From: Pseudobutyrivibrio ruminis
GTDB lineage: Bacteria > Bacillota > Clostridia > Lachnospirales > Lachnospiraceae
DNA length: 44,167 nt
Direction of reading: 5' to 3'
NCBI RefSeq assembly: GCF_015057245.1
Contig: NZ_SVET01000021.1
Coordinates: forward strand, 1 to 44,167
Part shown: piece after piece, positions 40,607 through 44,167 of the stretch
Position numbering within the stretch: the first letter of the stretch is position 1
Layout of the letters: each line of letters starts with the position of its first letter
Notes under the pieces: model-generated
What the model saw: only the letters and a program-made list of their open reading frames with translations
Databases searched by the model: none
Told to the model about the DNA's origin: nothing
Made by a program: the position numbers and the translations under genes

Positions 40607-41234
40607 ACAGAATAGAATCATTCAAATTATATATCCGTTGCTTGTTTATTTCTTTGTATATCAGCTTGGAGTATCGTTACTTCTTGATATCATAGGAGAT
40701 AAATACGGCAAGCTTACATGTCTGCTTATAGCAGGCATTGTTTGCATTGTGCCAATGTATATTATTTATTCAAATGTTCCAAAGCTTATTCCGGAGCCTG
40801 TTAAAAACAAAAAGCAAGTCTTCGTATATGCGATATGGGTTGTGGCAACAGTAGCTGTGGCAGTTTTACTTAACGTAGCTCTGACACATAGTGGTTTGGT
40901 TGAATCGTCGGCAGGCTTTGCCAGAGCTAACAGTATACTTACTGATGGCGATTTATTAATGAAGGTGTTATGCAACTGTTTAGTAATTCCGATATTAGAG
41001 GAATTGTTAATGCGTGGCATTCTAACAGGCCAGCTATGCTTATGGTACGGCCCGGTTCCAGCGGTAGTGATTTCCTCAATTTGTTTTGGAATTCTACACA
41101 ATAATATAGTACAATTCATATATGCAGTATTGATGGGAGCAGCCCTTGGATTTATGTATATTAAAAATAAACGTTTATCTATGTGCATTATTGCTCACTG
41201 TTTAATAAATCTTACTGCTATATTATTTGGTTAA
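40575..41234 (+). CDS. CPBP-family intramembrane metalloprotease
   Basis: An integral membrane protein of up to 219 residues related to CAAX prenyl protease 2/bacteriocin-processing Abi proteins. Motif 1 is EELLMR (Glu142, Glu143, Arg147), motif 2 includes His175 in FGILHNN, and a third conserved His208 is in AHCLINL; all catalytic residues are present. About six TM helices are visible. ATG 40575 would overlap the HAD gene by 32 nt. TTG codons at 40584 or 40593 are possible starts, so the N-terminus is uncertain. Confidence 0.85.
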   Translation: MRCLNTLKQIRQNRIIQIIYPLLVYFFVYQLGVSLLLDIIGDKYGKLTCLLIAGIVCIVPMYIIYSNVPKLIPEPVKNKKQVFVYAIWVVATVAVAVLLNVALTHSGLVESSAGFARANSILTDGDLLMKVLCNCLVIPILEELLMRGILTGQLCLWYGPVPAVVISSICFGILHNNIVQFIYAVLMGAALGFMYIKNKRLSMCIIAHCLINLTAILFG

Positions 41235-41275
41235 ATACTGATTATTATCACTTAATCAATACTAAGGAGGAGACT

Positions 41276-42013
41276 ATGGCTCACACACAAGAAGAAATTA
41301 AGGACTCAAAGGCAGGCTTGATTGCCAATATTATCGGAGCGATTGCTTACCTGGCTGTTGGTATTTGTTTGCTCACACTTAATGTAGAGTTTATTTCAAA
41401 AGTGGTATATTCATTCTCTATTTTAGGTTTTGGTATTTTATTTATTTGTTTTGGAATGTACTACATGATTAAATATTTCTTTAATCATGAATTTACTAGA
41501 ATCACTAGCTATGGTTTTACAATGGGTGTCATCCTTGTTGTAATAGGTGCAGTTTTTATCGTAAATGCGGATATTGTATCAGCATTTATTGATGCCCTTG
41601 TTTGTCTCATTGGCGTGGTTTTTGGTGCTATCATGCTTCAGCAGTCATTTGCATTGTTCCATATTCAAAGAGGCTCTTGGTTCTTAAGCTTGATTCTCGG
41701 AGCAGCTACAATTGCCGCAAGCATTTACCTGCTCTTAACACCTATCAAGATTTTTGATGGAAATGTTTATGCATGCGCTTACTTAGTAGTGGTAGGAGCA
41801 TTTTCTCTATTTTCATTGTTACTTATGGTGATTGGCCTTAGGGATCATAAGAAGGATTCTAATAGAAACTTTAATCGCAACATGGAGGATTCTCCAATTT
41901 CAGGCAAAAACAAAGTAGATGAATCTATTTTTGAGGAAGAGCCTGTAGTTGAGTTTGCAGAAGAAACAAAGTCACAGCCTGAGGCTGGCTCAGATGCTTT
42001 ATTTGAGGAATAG
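41276..42013 (+). CDS. Six-TM membrane protein (DUF308/HdeD-like)
   Basis: 245 residues. About six hydrophobic helices lie between 20 and 190 (for example ANIIGAIAYLAVGICLLT and YGFTMGVILVVIGAVFIV), in the paired-helix pattern of DUF308/HdeD proteins. A charged, acidic C-terminal tail follows (about 195-245). The function is unknown in this group. ATG 41276 has AAGGAGGAG upstream; an in-frame extension to 41183 lies inside the CPBP gene and is rejected. The DUF2974 gene follows after 8 nt, so the two probably form an operon. Confidence 0.8.
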   Translation: MAHTQEEIKDSKAGLIANIIGAIAYLAVGICLLTLNVEFISKVVYSFSILGFGILFICFGMYYMIKYFFNHEFTRITSYGFTMGVILVVIGAVFIVNADIVSAFIDALVCLIGVVFGAIMLQQSFALFHIQRGSWFLSLILGAATIAASIYLLLTPIKIFDGNVYACAYLVVVGAFSLFSLLLMVIGLRDHKKDSNRNFNRNMEDSPISGKNKVDESIFEEEPVVEFAEETKSQPEAGSDALFEE

Positions 42014-42021
42014 TATGTTGT

Positions 42022-43170
42022 ATGGCTAACATCTTTGATTATCTTGACTGGAGAGGGGATGTCCCTTTCGATATAGATCCGTTTAATGAGGTGGATGCGC
42101 TAGCTCTTTGCGAGCTGGTGTATGCACCTTTTGATGGTTTAGTGCCTGGTCCTGGCCTAAAAGAAAAAATATCAATAGAAGATCTCAATAAAAAATTCTT
42201 TGAAAAATTCACAGAAGAAGGTTTGATGGCAAGAACAGCTTTGACTAAGCTTGCTCCCTTTATTATGCCTAAAATGGCTAATTCTAAAAGATTTGGTGGA
42301 ATGAAGCTTGCAGGTTTTGTTAATGATGTTGATGCTAAAAAGCAGACTCAGTTTGCTGTTTGCAGCTTTTATTTGCCTGATGGCACTATTTTTGTTGCTT
42401 TTAGAGGAACTGACGATACACTTGTTGGATGGAAAGAAGATTTTAACATGTGCTTTTCTGAAGGCACTGGCGGTCAGCTTCAGGCGGCAGATTATCTCAA
42501 TACCAATTTTGCAAGGACAATGAAAAAGCTTCGAATTGGTGGCCACTCAAAGGGTGGTAATTTTGCTGTTTATGGAAGCACATTCTGCAGGGGCCATATA
42601 CAGGATAGTATCTTAGGAGTGTATAATTTTGATGGACCTGGATTTATTCCGGAAGTCCTCGAAAAGCCTGCTTATAAAGCTATGATTAATAGAGTTCATA
42701 AGTTTATTCCAGAAGAATCTATTATTGGAATGCTTATGTATACAGAGGCTAAGATGCAGGTTGTTGTCAGTGATGCAAAGGGGATTAACCAACATGACCC
42801 AATGAGCTGGCAGATAAAACGCAATAAATTTGAACAGGTAGATGCAGTTGCTTCGTCTTCAGTTTTAATTGATGAAGTCATCAAGAAATGGGCTGTTCAG
42901 TTTGATTATGAGACCAGGGCGGCATTTGGTGATGTTTTCTTTTCGTCCCTTATTAGCTCATCAGGGGCTACAAGGCTTTCACAGATTACATCTAGTAAAG
43001 TCAGGTCTATTGCGTCACTAACAAAAGAGATACAAACTCTTGATCCCAAGAATCAGGCTTTGATTTTGGATGTATTTGGCAAACTTGTGTCTGCAGGTGG
43101 CGACAGTCTTAAGCATTCTCTGCTTTCTAAGCTACCTAAAAGTTTAATAATGAGAAAAAACGAGAAATAA
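42022..43170 (+). CDS. DUF2974 (Mbeg1-like) alpha/beta-hydrolase
   Basis: 382 residues, cytoplasmic, no signal peptide. Lipase-like features are VAFRGTDDTLVGWKEDFNM (about 125-143; RGTDD as in class 3 lipases) and the nucleophile elbow GGHSKGGN with Ser176. FDGPGF follows near residue 210. The N-terminal MANIFDYLDWRGD is typical of DUF2974. The substrate is unknown. GAGG lies 12 nt upstream of the ATG, a little far, and translation may be coupled to the gene before it. Confidence 0.87.
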   Translation: MANIFDYLDWRGDVPFDIDPFNEVDALALCELVYAPFDGLVPGPGLKEKISIEDLNKKFFEKFTEEGLMARTALTKLAPFIMPKMANSKRFGGMKLAGFVNDVDAKKQTQFAVCSFYLPDGTIFVAFRGTDDTLVGWKEDFNMCFSEGTGGQLQAADYLNTNFARTMKKLRIGGHSKGGNFAVYGSTFCRGHIQDSILGVYNFDGPGFIPEVLEKPAYKAMINRVHKFIPEESIIGMLMYTEAKMQVVVSDAKGINQHDPMSWQIKRNKFEQVDAVASSSVLIDEVIKKWAVQFDYETRAAFGDVFFSSLISSSGATRLSQITSSKVRSIASLTKEIQTLDPKNQALILDVFGKLVSAGGDSLKHSLLSKLPKSLIMRKNEK

Positions 43171-43190
43171 AGAGAAAATAAGAGCTTTTT

Positions 43191-43251
43191 ATAGGATTCT
43201 TTCGAAAACTACTAACCTTAATTGCTTGCAACTGATTCGAGAGAATCCTAT
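43191..43251 (+). other. 16-bp inverted repeat overlapping the groESL promoter
   Basis: Left arm 43191-43206 (ATAGGATTCTTTCGAA) pairs with right arm 43236-43251 (TTCGAGAGAATCCTAT) with one G-U position. The loop is 29 nt. It could terminate the DUF2974 transcript or be an operator; its right arm reaches the -10 box. Confidence 0.6.
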
Positions 43252-43254
43252 TAT
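43226..43254 (+). promoter_or_regulatory. groESL promoter
   Basis: TTGCAA (43226-43231), 17 bp, TATTAT (43249-43254). The predicted start, near 43261, puts CIRCE at the very 5' end of the transcript, its usual place. Confidence 0.75.
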
Positions 43255-43265
43255 ACTCTTTGTGG

Positions 43266-43292
43266 TTAGCACTCGACTGAATGGAGTGCTAA
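43266..43292 (+). promoter_or_regulatory. CIRCE operator (HrcA binding site)
   Basis: A perfect TTAGCACTC-N9-GAGTGCTAA. HrcA repressor binds this element to control heat-shock chaperonin genes. It lies between the promoter and groES. Confidence 0.97.
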
Positions 43293-43330
43293 TAAATGAT
43301 TTTGATACTTAAATTAGGAGGTAATATAAA

Positions 43331-43615
43331 ATGAAATTAGTTCCATTAACAGATCGCGTTGTATTAAAGCAGTGCGAAGCAGAAGAGACTACAAAGTCTG
43401 GTATTATTCTTGCATCTGCAGCACAGGAGAAGCCACAGGAAGCTATGGTTATAGCTGTTGGCCCTGGCGGAATTGTTGACGGTAAGGAAATCACAATGCA
43501 GGTTAAGGAAGGCCAGAAGGTTATATATTCAAAGTACGCTGGTACAGAAGTTAAGCTTGAAGGCGAGGAGTACATTATCGTTCGTCAGAATGATATTCTT
43601 GCAGTTGTAGAATAA
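43331..43615 (+). CDS. groES: Co-chaperonin GroES
   Basis: A 94-residue cap of the GroEL cage. It begins MKLVPLTDRVVLKQCEAEE and has the mobile-loop region TTKSGIILASAAQEKPQ, the GPGG turn and IVRQNDILAVVE at the C-terminus. AGGAGGTAA precedes the ATG. CIRCE and a promoter lie upstream, and groEL follows after 25 nt. Confidence 0.97.
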   Translation: MKLVPLTDRVVLKQCEAEETTKSGIILASAAQEKPQEAMVIAVGPGGIVDGKEITMQVKEGQKVIYSKYAGTEVKLEGEEYIIVRQNDILAVVE

Positions 43616-43640
43616 TATTTAGGAAAAGAGGTAGATTATT

Positions 43641-44167
43641 ATGGCAAAAGAAATTAAGTATGGCGCTGAAGCAAGACAGGCTCTTGAGGCAGGCGTAGAT
43701 AAATTAGCAAATACAGTTAGAGTTACTATTGGACCTAAGGGACGTAACGTTGTTCTTGCAAAGTCTTACGGTGCTCCACTTATCACTAACGATGGTGTTA
43801 CAATCGCTAAGGATGTTGAGCTTGAGGATGCATTCGAAAACATGGGTGCTCAGCTCGTAAAGGAAGTTGCTACAAAGACAAACGATGTAGCAGGTGATGG
43901 TACTACAACAGCTACAGTTTTAGCACAGGCTATGGTAAAGGAAGGTATGAAGAACCTTGCTGCTGGCGCAAACCCAATCGTTCTTAGAAAGGGTATGAAG
44001 AAGGCTACAGATTGTGCTGTTAAGGCTATTCTTGAAATGTCTAAGGCTGTAGATGGCAAGGAGCAGATTGCTCGTGTTGCAGCAATTTCAGCTGGTGATG
44101 ATGAAGTAGGTCAGATGGTAGCTGACGCTATGGAAAAGGTTTCTAACGATGGTGTTATCACAATCGA
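43641..44167 (+). CDS. groEL: Chaperonin GroEL (3' end beyond the window)
   Basis: The N-terminal ~175 residues of the 60-kDa chaperonin. Conserved segments are MAKEIKYGAEARQALEAGV, VRVTIGPKGRNVVL, the ATP-binding GDGTTTATVLAQ (about 86-97) and ISAGDD. The frame is open to the window end, so the gene is cut by the window edge, not broken. A GAGGTAG lies before the ATG. Confidence 0.96.
   Translation, partial: MAKEIKYGAEARQALEAGVDKLANTVRVTIGPKGRNVVLAKSYGAPLITNDGVTIAKDVELEDAFENMGAQLVKEVATKTNDVAGDGTTTATVLAQAMVKEGMKNLAAGANPIVLRKGMKKATDCAVKAILEMSKAVDGKEQIARVAAISAGDDEVGQMVADAMEKVSNDGVITI

Noticed and set aside
1..44167. rRNA, tRNA, IS elements, prophage or integrase genes
   Set aside because: None was recognised by eye anywhere in the window; the accessory island lacks a transposase or recombinase.

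Overview
The window looks like a chromosomal segment of a Gram-positive anaerobe of the class Clostridia, most likely Lachnospiraceae close to Butyrivibrio/Pseudobutyrivibrio. This placement is inferred from gene order, the AT-leaning composition, strong AGGAGG-type ribosome binding sites, class III ribonucleotide reductase, a PDZ/radical-SAM DUF512 protein next to der, and a CIRCE-controlled groESL. No taxonomic marker was searched. All 46 genes called lie on the + strand. I see no rRNA, tRNA, IS element or CRISPR array.

Region 1 (1-10.4 kb) is the conserved envelope/secretion/translation block: rpmF, plsX, acpP, rnc, smc, ftsY, ilvA, ylxM, ffh, rpsP, khpA. It matches the classical Firmicutes order plsX-acpP-rnc-smc-ftsY-ylxM-ffh-rpsP-KH, except that a threonine ammonia-lyase (ilvA) sits between ftsY and ylxM. 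An ilvA terminator stem there contains the -35 box of the promoter for ylxM-ffh.

Region 2 (10.4-18.2 kb) is an accessory insertion that splits khpA from its usual partners rimM-trmD-rplS. It carries a regular ~52-bp array of alternating TTACCAC/GTGGTAA sites upstream of a two-gene membrane/LemA-like unit, an orphan SUKH immunity-like gene and an unknown gene flanked by a 12-bp direct repeat, a lipoprotein, a membrane-anchored acylphosphatase, and an ABC exporter preceded by a perfect operator-like dyad.

Region 3 (18.2-28 kb) resumes the core order: rimM, trmD, rplS (with its own promoter and a likely L19 leader), lepB, rbgA, a second lepB, rnhB, a FliK-like and an FlhB-C-terminal-like protein (counterparts of Bacillus ylqG/ylqH), yraN, a DUF512 radical SAM protein and der.

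Region 4 (28-32.5 kb) is a tightly overlapping chain plsY-gpsA-DUF2207 protein-radical SAM/SPASM enzyme. The DUF2207 membrane protein ends in an 11-serine run followed by a five-cysteine Gly/Ser tail, and the start codon of the radical SAM gene lies inside the codons for that tail's last residues. This is the best candidate for a little-described system: a tail-modifying enzyme encoded with its membrane-protein substrate.

Region 5 (32.5-44.2 kb) holds nrdD-nrdG-dut (deoxynucleotide supply, with three NrdR-box-like sites), a type IIA topoisomerase pair (probably parE-parC), a HAD phosphatase, a CPBP protease, a multi-spanning membrane protein, a DUF2974 alpha/beta hydrolase, and groES-groEL (cut by the window edge). 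Many adjacent genes overlap or nearly abut, so most of the window is probably read as a few long operons.
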